Assembly: GCF_022760965.1 (NCBI RefSeq)
Contig: NZ_JAKVIJ010000015.1
Span: forward strand, 1-64,000
Length of the DNA stretch: 64,000 nt
Source: Simplicispira sedimenti
Lineage (GTDB): Bacteria > Pseudomonadota > Gammaproteobacteria > Burkholderiales > Burkholderiaceae_C
Direction: 5' to 3'
In this document: piece by piece, positions 36,520 to 43,712 of the stretch
Layout: each line of letters opens with the position of its first letter
Position numbering within the stretch: position 1 is the first letter of the stretch
The notes under the pieces: generated by a model
Told to the model about the DNA's origin: nothing
The model's database searches: none
Seen by the model: the letters and a program-made list of their open reading frames with translations, nothing else
Translations under genes and position numbers: made by a program

Positions 36520-38085
36520 TCAGCGGGCCTGGCGCCGTGCCTGGGCGTTGCGGCGCAGGGTCTGGTCGAGCAACTGGTCGTGGCCGTAGATGTCGGCAAA
36601 GAAATGGGGCCTGCCGTTCTTGACGATGGTGGTGCTGTAGGCCAGCACCACCGGTATGGGCTGGGGCAGGCGTATGGTGTGCGACTTCCCCTGGCCCATG
36701 GCCTCGCGGATGCGCTCGGGCGTCCAGGCCGGGTCGTCCTGCAGCACGAAGCGGGCCAGGGCCACGGGGTCTTCCACGCGGATGCAGCCGTGGCTGAAGT
36801 CGCGCCGCTCGCGCGCAAAGAGCTGGGTGCTCGGCGTGTGGTGCAGGTAAATGTTGCTGTGGTTCGGGAACACGAACTTGATGTCCCCCAACGCATTGCG
36901 CGGGCCGGGCCGCTGGCGCAGGCGCATCGTTCCCTGCATCACGGCGTTCAGATGGTCTTGCGAGAGGTCGGTGACGGCCTGCCCGCTGCCGTTGACGAAC
37001 TCGAAACCCTGCTGCGTGAAGTAGGCGCTGTCACGGCGCAGGCGGGGTACGGTCTCTTCGCGGGCGATCGACGGGGGCACGTTCCAGTAGGGGCTGAACT
37101 CGATGAAGCGCATGGGCTCGTCGAACAGCGGGGTGTGCGTCTTCACGGACTTGCCGACGATCACGTTCATGGTCAGGGCCACGGAGACGGTGCCGTCGCG
37201 CACCTCATAGGCGCGCAGCACGAATTCCGGCACGTTGACCACGATCATGCGGGGCGCCAGTTGCAGCGGTGTCCAGCGCAGGTGTTCCATGGCCAACGTG
37301 ATCTGCCGCGCGCGCTGGGCGGGCGCGACCTCCATCTGGGCCAGCGTGCCCCGGCCCACCACGCCATCGGCCGCCAGCGCGTGGCGCTGCTGGAAAGCCT
37401 TGACGCCTTCTTGCAGCGTGGTGTCGTAGGTGGGTGTGGGCTGCGTGCCTTCCGGCAGGTCGCCCAGTGCCACGAGTCGTTTGGTGAGCTGCGGCAGGCC
37501 GGCCCAGGGCTGGCCGGGTTCGAGCTTGCGCTTGCCAGGAAGTGGCGGCAGGGTCGTGGCCCAGGCCGGATGGTCGGCCAACGTGCGGTAGTGCGCCAGC
37601 AGGGCGCGCAGGCTGGCATACAGCGGCACGCGGGGGGCCGCGGCGCGCAGGGCGTCGGCAAAGTGCGGGGCGGCCAGTGCCGCCTTCAAGTAGGCCGCGG
37701 GGTCGAAGTCCCGCGCTGGCAAGGCCGTGAACTCTGCACGGATCTGGCGCGGGTCGATGCGGCCGGTGTGCAGGTCGGCCAGATAGCGGTGCAGTGCGGT
37801 GGTCAGTGCCGCATCCAGTTGCTCGGCTTGAGGATCGGCGAGAGCCGGCCCCTGGGCAGCGCTGGCCACGGCCAGGGCCAGTGTCTCGGCGTCGTAATCC
37901 TCGGGTACCAGGCCCTCGGCGCCGGCATCGGCCAGCACTTCGGTGGCCTGCCGTGCGGCGGGGGTGGGGCGCCCACCGTCAAGGAAGACGCCGGCGCACG
38001 CGGCCTGGCCCAGGCAGGCCAGCCACAAGGCCACCAGACCGCGTGAAAGAAGGGAAGAGGGAATACGGGTGGGAGAAGAACGCAT
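36520..38085 (-). CDS. L,D-transpeptidase of the YcbB/LdtD type
   Basis: Periplasmic enzyme that makes 3-3 cross-links in peptidoglycan. The 521 residues contain a signal peptide (cleavage near A-C-A, residue 31), a scaffold domain, a peptidoglycan-binding PG_binding_1 repeat (F-Q-Q-R-H-A-L-A-A-D-G-V-V-G near 240) and the YkuD catalytic domain with H-T-P-S and the nucleophile motif RDFSHGCIRVEDP near residue 430. It precedes the DUF882 peptidase gene in the same direction. The 4.5S RNA gene lies 57 bases upstream. Confidence 0.92.
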   Translation of the reverse strand: MRSSPTRIPSSLLSRGLVALWLACLGQAACAGVFLDGGRPTPAARQATEVLADAGAEGLVPEDYDAETLALAVASAAQGPALADPQAEQLDAALTTALHRYLADLHTGRIDPRQIRAEFTALPARDFDPAAYLKAALAAPHFADALRAAAPRVPLYASLRALLAHYRTLADHPAWATTLPPLPGKRKLEPGQPWAGLPQLTKRLVALGDLPEGTQPTPTYDTTLQEGVKAFQQRHALAADGVVGRGTLAQMEVAPAQRARQITLAMEHLRWTPLQLAPRMIVVNVPEFVLRAYEVRDGTVSVALTMNVIVGKSVKTHTPLFDEPMRFIEFSPYWNVPPSIAREETVPRLRRDSAYFTQQGFEFVNGSGQAVTDLSQDHLNAVMQGTMRLRQRPGPRNALGDIKFVFPNHSNIYLHHTPSTQLFARERRDFSHGCIRVEDPVALARFVLQDDPAWTPERIREAMGQGKSHTIRLPQPIPVVLAYSTTIVKNGRPHFFADIYGHDQLLDQTLRRNAQARRQAR

Positions 38086-38142
38086 CGTGCAAAGTCGCGT
38101 TCACCAGAAGGCGCCGCCTGGGCAACGCACACAAAAGAAGGT

Positions 38143-38236
38143 GACGAGCCTTACCCCCGGCACTGGCTCCACAGTTAGGGCTGCTTGGTTCCCCACCTGA
38201 CCCGGTTGGCCGCTTCACCATGCGGGGAGGCCCGTC
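38143..38236 (-). ncRNA. ffs: 4.5S RNA (bacterial signal recognition particle RNA)
   Basis: On the minus strand this 94-base segment begins GACGGGCC and ends GGCTCGTC, which pair over eight bases including one G-T. The apical part contains GGGTCAGGTGGGGAACCAAG followed by CAGCCC, the conserved Ffh-binding internal loops and tetraloop region of SRP RNA. It folds into the expected single long hairpin. It was identified by recognition of this core, and lies between the L,D-transpeptidase gene and dnaX. The exact ends may differ by a few bases. The rest of the 376-base gap between those genes holds repeat R2 and nothing else recognised. Confidence 0.9.
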
Positions 38237-38248
38237 ATCCAGCATTCT

Positions 38249-38345
38249 ACCCCCTGAACGGCTGCGCCGTTTCCCCCTTCTCTCGAATTGCTGCGCAATT
38301 CGGGAAGGGGGACGATGCCAGCGCTGCGGGGCGGCCCTTGCGCGG
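38249..38345. repeat. R2 dispersed repeat upstream of dnaX
   Basis: Begins CCCCCTGAACGGCTGCGCCG, has a TTCCCCCTTCTC / GGGAAGGGGGA arm pair around a GAATTG-CTGCG-CAATTC hairpin, and ends CCAGCGCTGCGGGGCGGCCC-TTGCGCGG. Same family and orientation as 41591-41687. It lies between ffs and the dnaX start, where the dnaX promoter must also be found. Confidence 0.7.
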
Positions 38346-38460
38346 CATCTCTCGCGTGGTGCGCGCCAGTATTGCAAGTATGGTGGAGCGACAAAGTGCA
38401 GTAGAGGGTGGTGGACGCCATACCGAAACCTTGCAGTCCATGGGCCGTAGAATCGCGCGG

Positions 38461-40461
38461 ATGTCCTACCTCGTGCTCGCCCGCAAGTACCGCCCGCGCA
38501 ACTTCACCGAAATGGTGGGGCAGCAGCATGTGGTGCAGGCGTTGACCAATGCGCTCACGCAGCAGCGGCTGCACCATGCCTATTTGTTCACGGGTACGCG
38601 CGGCGTGGGCAAGACCACGGTCTCGCGCATCCTGGCCAAGTCGCTCAACTGCCAGGGCACCGACGGGCAGGGCGGCATCACCGCCACGCCCTGCGGCGTG
38701 TGCCCGGCCTGCACCGACATCGACAGCGGCCGTTTCCCTGACTACACCGAGCTGGACGCCGCCTCCAACCGCGGCGTGGACGAGGTGCAGGGCCTGCTGG
38801 AGCAGGCCGTGTACAAGCCGGTGCAGGGGCGCTTCAAGGTCTTCATGATCGACGAAGTGCACATGCTGACCAACACGGCCTTCAACGCCATGCTCAAGAC
38901 GCTGGAGGAGCCGCCCGAGTACCTCAAGTTCGTGCTTGCCACGACCGACCCGCAGAAGGTGCCGGTCACCGTGCTGAGCCGTTGCCTGCAGTTCAACCTG
39001 CGCCCCATGGCACCCGAGACGGTGCTGGAGCACCTGGCCCAGGTCCTGGCCACCGAGCAGGTGCAGGCGCAGCCCCAGGCCCTGCGCCTGCTGGCGCGCG
39101 CGGCGCGCGGCTCCATGCGCGACGCGCTGTCGCTCACCGACCAGGCCATTGCCTTTGGCGGTGGCAGCCTTGAAGAAGCCACCGTGCGCCAGATGCTGGG
39201 CAGCGTGGACCGCAGCCATGTGCTGCGCCTGATCGAAGCGCTGGCCCAGGCCGATGGCCGCAGCGTGGTGCATACCGTCGAAACCCTGCGGCAGAACGGT
39301 TTGTCCGCCGCCTCCACGCTGGAGGAAATGGTCACCGTGCTGCAGCGCATGGCTGTGCTGCAGGCCGTGCCAGGTCTGGACGGCGGCGACGCCAGCGACC
39401 CCGAGGCGGCCGAGGTGCAGCGCCTGGCGGCCCTGCTGCCCGCCGATGAGACGCAGCTGCTCTACAGCATCTGCCTGCACGGCCGCGCCGAACTGGGCCT
39501 TGCGCCCGACGAATACGCTGCGCTCACCATGGTGCTGCTGCGCCTGCTGCCCTTCAAAGCCCCAGGGGGCGCGGCAGAAAAAAAAACACTGAAACCTGCT
39601 GAGAATGGCGCCACAGCGGCTGGCGCCAGCGCAGCGGCGGCTTTGCAGAATTTTGAGGGCAAAACGGTCAAAGCGCCCGAATTCATTGCGCAATCAGCTA
39701 TCAAAAATATAGCAAACGACCTGCCTGAGCAGCCCGACGCAGAATCTGTCGCCCCGGTGCCGCCCGCAGTGCCCACCCGCGAGGCGCGGGCCACTGAGAT
39801 ACCTTCCGCACCGCAGGCCGTCCCTGCCCAGCCGATCCCGTCGCAGGCAGAGGCTATGGTGTCCGCGCCCCTGCGCAGCCTGCCTGTGCGCCACCCCGAG
39901 GCCCTGGCCCCTGCGCCGCAAGCGCAGCCCGCAGCACCTGAGCCTGCCCCGCAGGTGACGCAGGGCGCGCCGCGTGTCGCCCCCATCCCCGTGCGTGAGC
40001 CGCGCCAGGACAGCACCCGCCTGCAGCCCCGGCCCGCTGAGCCCGGGGGCGCGCCCGCTGCCCGGCGCCTGGTGCCCACCGAGGAGGGCGAGGTCTGGTA
40101 TGCCGCCGTACAGCAGCTGGTGGCCAGCGATGCCATTGCTGCGCTGGTGCGTGAGCTGGCCTTGCAGTCCCAGCTGGTGGCGCGCGACGGCGGGCACTGG
40201 CTGCTGCGCGTGGAGCGCGAATCGCTCAACCAAAGCGGCACGCGCGAACGCCTGCGCGCCGCGCTGGAGGCTGCAGGGCTGGCGCAAGACATCAGCGTGG
40301 AGCTGGGGCCTGTGTCCGACAGCCCCGCGCTGCGCAACACCGCGCGGCAGAACGCCCGCCAGGAGCGCGCGCTGGAAGTGGTGCAGAACGACCCCTTCGT
40401 GCAGACCCTGGTGCGCGAGTTCGATGCGCGCATCGTTCCGGGCAGCGTGCTGCCGCTCTGA
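38461..40461 (+). CDS. dnaX: DNA polymerase III subunit gamma/tau
   Basis: Clamp-loader ATPase that also organises the replisome. The full-length tau form has 666 residues from the ATG at 38461. Visible are Walker A GTRGVGKTTV (45-54), a four-Cys zinc site (about C64, C78, C81, C84), DEVHML (131-136) and the sensor S-R-C-L-Q-F-N. Domains I-III end near residue 370; a Pro/Ala-rich linker and the tau-specific C-terminus follow. At codons 373-376 there is a run of nine A, with stops in both other frames within a few codons, which would yield a gamma-like product of about 376-379 residues. An R1 repeat is read in frame in the linker. It is followed by ybaB and recR. Confidence 0.96.
   Translation: MSYLVLARKYRPRNFTEMVGQQHVVQALTNALTQQRLHHAYLFTGTRGVGKTTVSRILAKSLNCQGTDGQGGITATPCGVCPACTDIDSGRFPDYTELDAASNRGVDEVQGLLEQAVYKPVQGRFKVFMIDEVHMLTNTAFNAMLKTLEEPPEYLKFVLATTDPQKVPVTVLSRCLQFNLRPMAPETVLEHLAQVLATEQVQAQPQALRLLARAARGSMRDALSLTDQAIAFGGGSLEEATVRQMLGSVDRSHVLRLIEALAQADGRSVVHTVETLRQNGLSAASTLEEMVTVLQRMAVLQAVPGLDGGDASDPEAAEVQRLAALLPADETQLLYSICLHGRAELGLAPDEYAALTMVLLRLLPFKAPGGAAEKKTLKPAENGATAAGASAAAALQNFEGKTVKAPEFIAQSAIKNIANDLPEQPDAESVAPVPPAVPTREARATEIPSAPQAVPAQPIPSQAEAMVSAPLRSLPVRHPEALAPAPQAQPAAPEPAPQVTQGAPRVAPIPVREPRQDSTRLQPRPAEPGGAPAARRLVPTEEGEVWYAAVQQLVASDAIAALVRELALQSQLVARDGGHWLLRVERESLNQSGTRERLRAALEAAGLAQDISVELGPVSDSPALRNTARQNARQERALEVVQNDPFVQTLVREFDARIVPGSVLPL
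39564..39628 (+). promoter_or_regulatory. candidate frameshift/slippage cassette in dnaX
   Basis: Order of elements: AGGGGG (39564-39569), eight bases, nine consecutive A (39578-39586), then an inverted repeat TGGCGCCA (39606-39613 and 39621-39628) with a seven-base loop. Frame 0 reads GAA-AAA-AAA-ACA. The +1 frame stops at TGA 39590-39592 and the -1 frame at TGA 39600-39602. E. coli dnaX uses an SD-like element, A6G and a stem-loop for -1 frameshifting; Thermus dnaX uses an A9 run for transcript slippage. Function here is inferred. Confidence 0.6.
39650..39716. repeat. R1 dispersed repeat, in frame inside dnaX
   Basis: Full-length copy: ATTTTGAGGGCAAAACG, AAGCGC, spacer, GCGCAATCAGCTATC, AAAAATATAGCAA. 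It is translated as about 22 residues including A-Q-S-A-I-K-N-I-A in the linker between the clamp-loader core and the tau C-terminus. Confidence 0.8.
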
Positions 40462-40501
40462 ACCTCTCTCTTTTCCTACCCATTCAACGAAAGGTTTTTC
40501 C

Positions 40502-40834
40502 ATGTTCAACAAAGGACAACTCGCTGGACTCATGAAGCAGGCCCAGGCCATGCAGGACAACCTCAAGAAGGCCCAGGACGAACTGGCCAACGTCGAGGTG
40601 GAAGGCGAGTCCGGTGCGGGCCTCGTGAAGGTCGTGATGACCTGCAAGCACGACGTCAAGCGCGTCACCATCGACCCCAGCCTGCTGCAAGAAGACAAGG
40701 ACATGCTCGAAGACCTGGTGGCCGCCGCTTTCAACGCTGCGGTGCGAAAGGCCGAGGAAACCTCGGCCGAGAAGATGGGCAAGATCACCGCAGGGATGCC
40801 AGGCCTCCCCGGCGGCATGAAATTCCCTTTCTGA
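40502..40834 (+). CDS. ybaB: YbaB/EbfC nucleoid-associated protein
   Basis: Small DNA-binding protein of 110 residues usually encoded between dnaX and recR. The sequence starts M-F-N-K-G-Q-L-A-G-L-M-K-Q-A-Q-x-M-Q, a long first helix, followed by G-L-V-K-V-V-M-T-C-K-H-D-V-K-R-V-T-I-D and the M-P-G-L-P-G-G-M-K-F-P-F end. It dimerises and coats DNA; a link to RecR-dependent repair has been suggested for homologues. It begins 40 bases after dnaX with a GAAAGG-like ribosome site. Confidence 0.94.
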   Translation: MFNKGQLAGLMKQAQAMQDNLKKAQDELANVEVEGESGAGLVKVVMTCKHDVKRVTIDPSLLQEDKDMLEDLVAAAFNAAVRKAEETSAEKMGKITAGMPGLPGGMKFPF

Positions 40835-40993
40835 TGCTGGCTACTGCGCGGGCGGTCCGCGTCGTTGGGCGGTGCTCGCAATCCTCACGACCCGCAAGGT
40901 CGCTCCGGTTGCTGTGCTCCGTCCGCCTAGCGGCCCATCCCGCTCGCTACGCCCTTGAGGGCGGGGTATGAAACGCAGATATCTGCAACCACC
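40835..40993. other. unexplained spacer between ybaB and recR
   Basis: These 159 bases carry no convincing gene. They contain several short GC-rich inverted pieces (for example GCGGGCGGTCCGC and CGACCCGCAAGGTCG) and a run of CGCTC-type words. It does not match R1 or the R2 copies here, but it has the look of a third dispersed repeat. The neighbours are normally only a few bases apart in other bacteria. Confidence 0.35.
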
Positions 40994-41584
40994 ATGTCCA
41001 ACACCCATTCGCTTGACGCACTGATCCAGGCTCTGCGGCGGTTGCCGGGGGTGGGGGCCAAGTCGGCGGCGCGCATGGCGTTTCATCTGCTGCAGCATGA
41101 CCGCGCGGGCGCGCGCCAGTTGGCGCAGGCGCTGGAGCATGCCGTGGACCAAGTGCGCCATTGCGAGCGCTGCCACACCTTTACCGAGGCGCCCGTGTGC
41201 GCCACCTGCCTGGATGCACGGCGCGACGCCACGCGGCTGTGCGTGGTCGAGACGCCGGCCGACCAGTCCGCCATGGAGCGCACCGGCGCATTCCATGGCC
41301 TGTATTTCGTGCTCATGGGCCGGCTGTCGCCGCTGGACGGCGTGGGCCCGCGCGACATTGGCGTGCAGGCCCTGCTGGAACGCGCCAGCGACGGTGTGGT
41401 GCAGGAGGTCATCCTGGCCACCGGCTTCACTGCCGAAGGCGAGGCCACGGCCCACGTCGTGGGCGAGGCCTTGCGTGCGCGCGGGCTGCGCGTCACGCGC
41501 CTGTCGCGCGGCGTGCCCGTGGGCAGCGAGCTGGAATATGTGGACCTGGGCACCATTGCGCATGCGTTGGCGGATAGGAGATAG
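40994..41584 (+). CDS. recR: recombination protein RecR
   Basis: Recombination mediator acting with RecF and RecO to load RecA at gaps. The 196-residue product shows the N-terminal helix-hairpin-helix (L-R-R-L-P-G-V-G-A-K-S-A-A-R-M-A-F), the zinc finger C-E-R-C-H-T-F-T and C-A-T-C (residues about 58-75), and the Toprim domain with V-V-E-T-P-A-D. The end S-R-G-V-P-V-G-S-E-L-E-Y-V-D is conserved. The start at 40994 removes the upstream non-conserved residues. Confidence 0.96.
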   Translation: MSNTHSLDALIQALRRLPGVGAKSAARMAFHLLQHDRAGARQLAQALEHAVDQVRHCERCHTFTEAPVCATCLDARRDATRLCVVETPADQSAMERTGAFHGLYFVLMGRLSPLDGVGPRDIGVQALLERASDGVVQEVILATGFTAEGEATAHVVGEALRARGLRVTRLSRGVPVGSELEYVDLGTIAHALADRR

Positions 41585-41590
41585 GGAGCA

Positions 41591-41687
41591 CCCCCCTGTG
41601 GCGCTGTGCGCCTTCCCCCCGCTCTCGCAGCGCTGCGCGCTGCGGGCAGGGGAACGCTCCCAGCGCGGCGGGGCGGCCCTTGCGCGG
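41591..41687. repeat. R2 dispersed repeat after recR
   Basis: CCCCCTGTGGCGCTGTGCGC, CTTCCCCCC, a hairpin around GCAGCGCTGCGCGCTGC, GGGGAACG, and the end CCAGCGCGGCGGGGCGGCCC-TTGCGCGG. Compared with the copy before dnaX the two ends are nearly identical while the central hairpin differs in sequence but keeps its pairing. Confidence 0.7.
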
Positions 41688-41750
41688 GAGCCCTGGCCTG
41701 GGGTGTGCCAGTTTTGGGTGACTGCGGACCTGCAAAGTCAGTCCAGTGAT

Positions 41751-41810
41751 TTTTGCTATAAGTTTGATAGCTATTTGCGCTGATAAATAGGGCGCTGGAG
41801 GCCATTTTTG
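41751..41810. repeat. R1 dispersed repeat before the MAPEG gene
   Basis: Reads TTTTTGCTATAAGTTTGATAGC, TATTTGCGC, a spacer, GGGCGCTGGAGGCCATTTTT. It ends two bases before the start codon at 41813, so the translation initiation region of that gene is made of repeat sequence. Confidence 0.75.
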
Positions 41811-41812
41811 TC

Positions 41813-42235
41813 ATGAACAATACCCATTGGATGCCGTTCACCGTGGCCTACTGGTGCGTTTTTGTGGCGGTGCTGCTGCCGCTGGCCTGCTCGCTCATTG
41901 CCAAGCGCGCCGGCTTTGGCAAGAAGCGCTCGCAAGGCGGGTACGACAACCATGAGCCACGTGCCTGGCTGGCGCGGCAGAACGGGGCATCGGCACGCGC
42001 CAATGCGGCGCAGGCCAACAGCTTCGAGGCGCTGCCGTTCTTCATGGGGGCGGTCATCATCGCCCACCAACTCGGTGCCGGTCAGACGGCGCTGGACCTG
42101 CTGGCCCTGCTGTGGGTGCTGCTGCGCATGTTCTACATCCTGATGTATGTGGCCGACATGCCCCTGGCCCGCAGCATGGTGTGGGGCGGGGCGTTTGCGG
42201 TCAACATCGCGATTTTCTTTCTCGGCTATCGCTGA
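41813..42235 (+). CDS. MAPEG family membrane protein
   Basis: A 140-residue membrane protein of the MAPEG family (glutathione- and eicosanoid-metabolising enzymes). Four hydrophobic segments are evident (about 8-30, 68-85, 88-110, 118-138). The conserved stretch A-R-A-N-A-A-Q-A-N-S-F-E-A-L-P-F-F near residue 61 is the family hallmark, and R-M-F-Y-I near residue 104 also fits. Bacterial members may conjugate glutathione to lipophilic compounds; substrate unknown. No Shine-Dalgarno sequence is visible because R1 directly precedes the ATG. Confidence 0.88.
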   Translation: MNNTHWMPFTVAYWCVFVAVLLPLACSLIAKRAGFGKKRSQGGYDNHEPRAWLARQNGASARANAAQANSFEALPFFMGAVIIAHQLGAGQTALDLLALLWVLLRMFYILMYVADMPLARSMVWGGAFAVNIAIFFLGYR

Positions 42236-42375
42236 CTTCCTGTCGTCTCGCCGTTCTGGGCCAGCGCGGCGCCAAGCCAGCGTCGGTCTCGGCCCTTGAG
42301 GGTGGCCCAGGGGCCGCCTGCGTACGTATATTCCCTCACGGGACATCCCTGATGCGCGGTCCTGCCGTGCCGGTC

Positions 42376-42400
42376 AAAATTGCTGCGTCGCAACAATTTT
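42376..42400. promoter_or_regulatory. imperfect palindrome before the solute-binding protein gene
   Basis: AAAATTG-C-TGC-GTC-GCA-A-CAATTTT forms a near-perfect 25-base palindrome centred 29 bases upstream of the ATG at 42417. The A+T-rich arms stand out in a G+C-rich gap. It could be an operator for a dimeric repressor or a small hairpin in the leader. Nothing else was recognised in 42236-42416. Confidence 0.35.
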
Positions 42401-42416
42401 CTGTGGTTCCATCGCC

Positions 42417-43463
42417 ATGCATGGCCTGCCGTCTCGCCGCCGCGCCCTGGGTGCGCTCTGTGCCCTGTCCCTTGTGGGGGTGGGCACGGTCTTGCGCGCG
42501 CGGGCTGCCGGGCTGGGGCGTATCACGGTGGCGGTGGGTGCGCGCAGCGCCCAGCCTTTGCGTCAGTTGCCTTTGAGTGTGGCGGAGCAACTGGATTTTT
42601 TCCGCCTGGAGGGCCTGGAGGTCACCACGCTGGACTACGCCAGCGATCTGCTGGCCCTGCAGGCACTGAAGCAGGGGGTGGCCGATGTGGCGGCGGTGGG
42701 CTTTGAGCATGCCTTGCCCACGGCCGCCGTTCCGCAAGGTCTGCGTTCCTTGGTATTGCAGACGCGCGTGCCGCAAATGGCCTTGGCGGTTTCCACCAAG
42801 GCAGCGCCGACCCATCGCAGCGTGGCGGATCTGAGGCATGCCCGTGTGGGCATTGCCGACTTTGGCTCGCTGGGCCATGCCATGGCGATGTTGGCGCTGA
42901 ACCAGGCCGGGGTGGAGGGGACCGAAGTCGCCTTCGTGGCGGTGGGCGAGGGCGAACGCGCTCAGGAGGCGCTGCGCACGGGCCAGGTGCAGGCGCTGTG
43001 CCATTCCGACGCGGTGCTGGCGCTGCTGGAGCACCAGGGCGAGGTGCGCATCGTGGCCGATGCGCGCGGTCTGCTGGGCTCGCAGGCCGTGTTTGGCGGC
43101 ACCCTGCCAGGAACCTGCCTGCTGGCGCCTGCCGGTTTTGCGCAGGGGCGGGGAGCGCAAGCGCAGGCGCTGGTCCATGGGCTGGTGCATGCACTCAAGT
43201 GGCTGCAGACCGCCGAACCCGCCGATGTGGTCAAGCATGTGCCGACCTCGGGCTTGTTGGCCGAACGCAGTCTGTTCCTGGCGGCACTGGCGCGTGCGCG
43301 CGATGCGATGTCTCCTGATGGGCTGATGCCTGAAGATGCACCGCGTACAGCGCTGCGCGCGCTGTCGGTCTTGAACCCGGCAATGGCTGTGCGCCAGAGC
43401 GATTTGGCGCGCAGCTACACGCAGGAGTTTGCGCGCAAGGCCAAACAGAAGTACAGCGCCTGA
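42417..43463 (+). CDS. ABC-type solute-binding protein, NMT1/THI5-like
   Basis: Probable periplasmic binding protein of 348 residues with an Arg-rich signal (S-R-R-R-A-L-G, hydrophobic to about residue 30; possibly Tat). The fold markers are V-A-E-Q-L-D-F-F-R-L-E-G-L-E-V near residue 55, A-L-K-Q-G-V-A-D-V-A-A-V near 85, and V-G-I-A-D-F-G-S-L-G-H near 145, as in nitrate/sulfonate/taurine and pyrimidine-precursor binding proteins. No permease or ATPase gene lies nearby, so it is an orphan in this window. Ligand unknown. Confidence 0.8.
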   Translation: MHGLPSRRRALGALCALSLVGVGTVLRARAAGLGRITVAVGARSAQPLRQLPLSVAEQLDFFRLEGLEVTTLDYASDLLALQALKQGVADVAAVGFEHALPTAAVPQGLRSLVLQTRVPQMALAVSTKAAPTHRSVADLRHARVGIADFGSLGHAMAMLALNQAGVEGTEVAFVAVGEGERAQEALRTGQVQALCHSDAVLALLEHQGEVRIVADARGLLGSQAVFGGTLPGTCLLAPAGFAQGRGAQAQALVHGLVHALKWLQTAEPADVVKHVPTSGLLAERSLFLAALARARDAMSPDGLMPEDAPRTALRALSVLNPAMAVRQSDLARSYTQEFARKAKQKYSA

Positions 43464-43535
43464 GGGCGTGCCCCGCACCTCGCGCGGTGACCTGATCCTG
43501 GCGTATGCTTGCGGCCTTTTGCACCGCTTGCAGCC

Positions 43536-43688
43536 ATGACCATTCACCTCAGTCTCGGCCCGTTGATCGCCCTGGTGGCGGGCATTCTCGTTCTCGTGTT
43601 TCCGCGCCTGCTCAGCACCATTGTGGCGCTGTACCTCATTCTTGTCGGTGTGCTGGGTCTGCTTGGGCTGCACCAATGGCGCTGGTAG
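43536..43688 (+). CDS. DUF3096 family small membrane protein
   Basis: A 50-residue protein too short for ordinary gene calls. It starts M-T-I-H-L-S-L-G-P-L-I-A-L-V-A-G-I-L-V-L and ends L-G-L-H-Q-W-R-W, with two hydrophobic segments linked by F-P-R-L-L-S. This matches DUF3096, a family of about 50 residues of unknown function. It is convergent with mltD, 24 bases away. Confidence 0.75.
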   Translation: MTIHLSLGPLIALVAGILVLVFPRLLSTIVALYLILVGVLGLLGLHQWRW

Positions 43689-43712
43689 GCGTCAGCGCAC
43701 ATTTTGGGGCGT

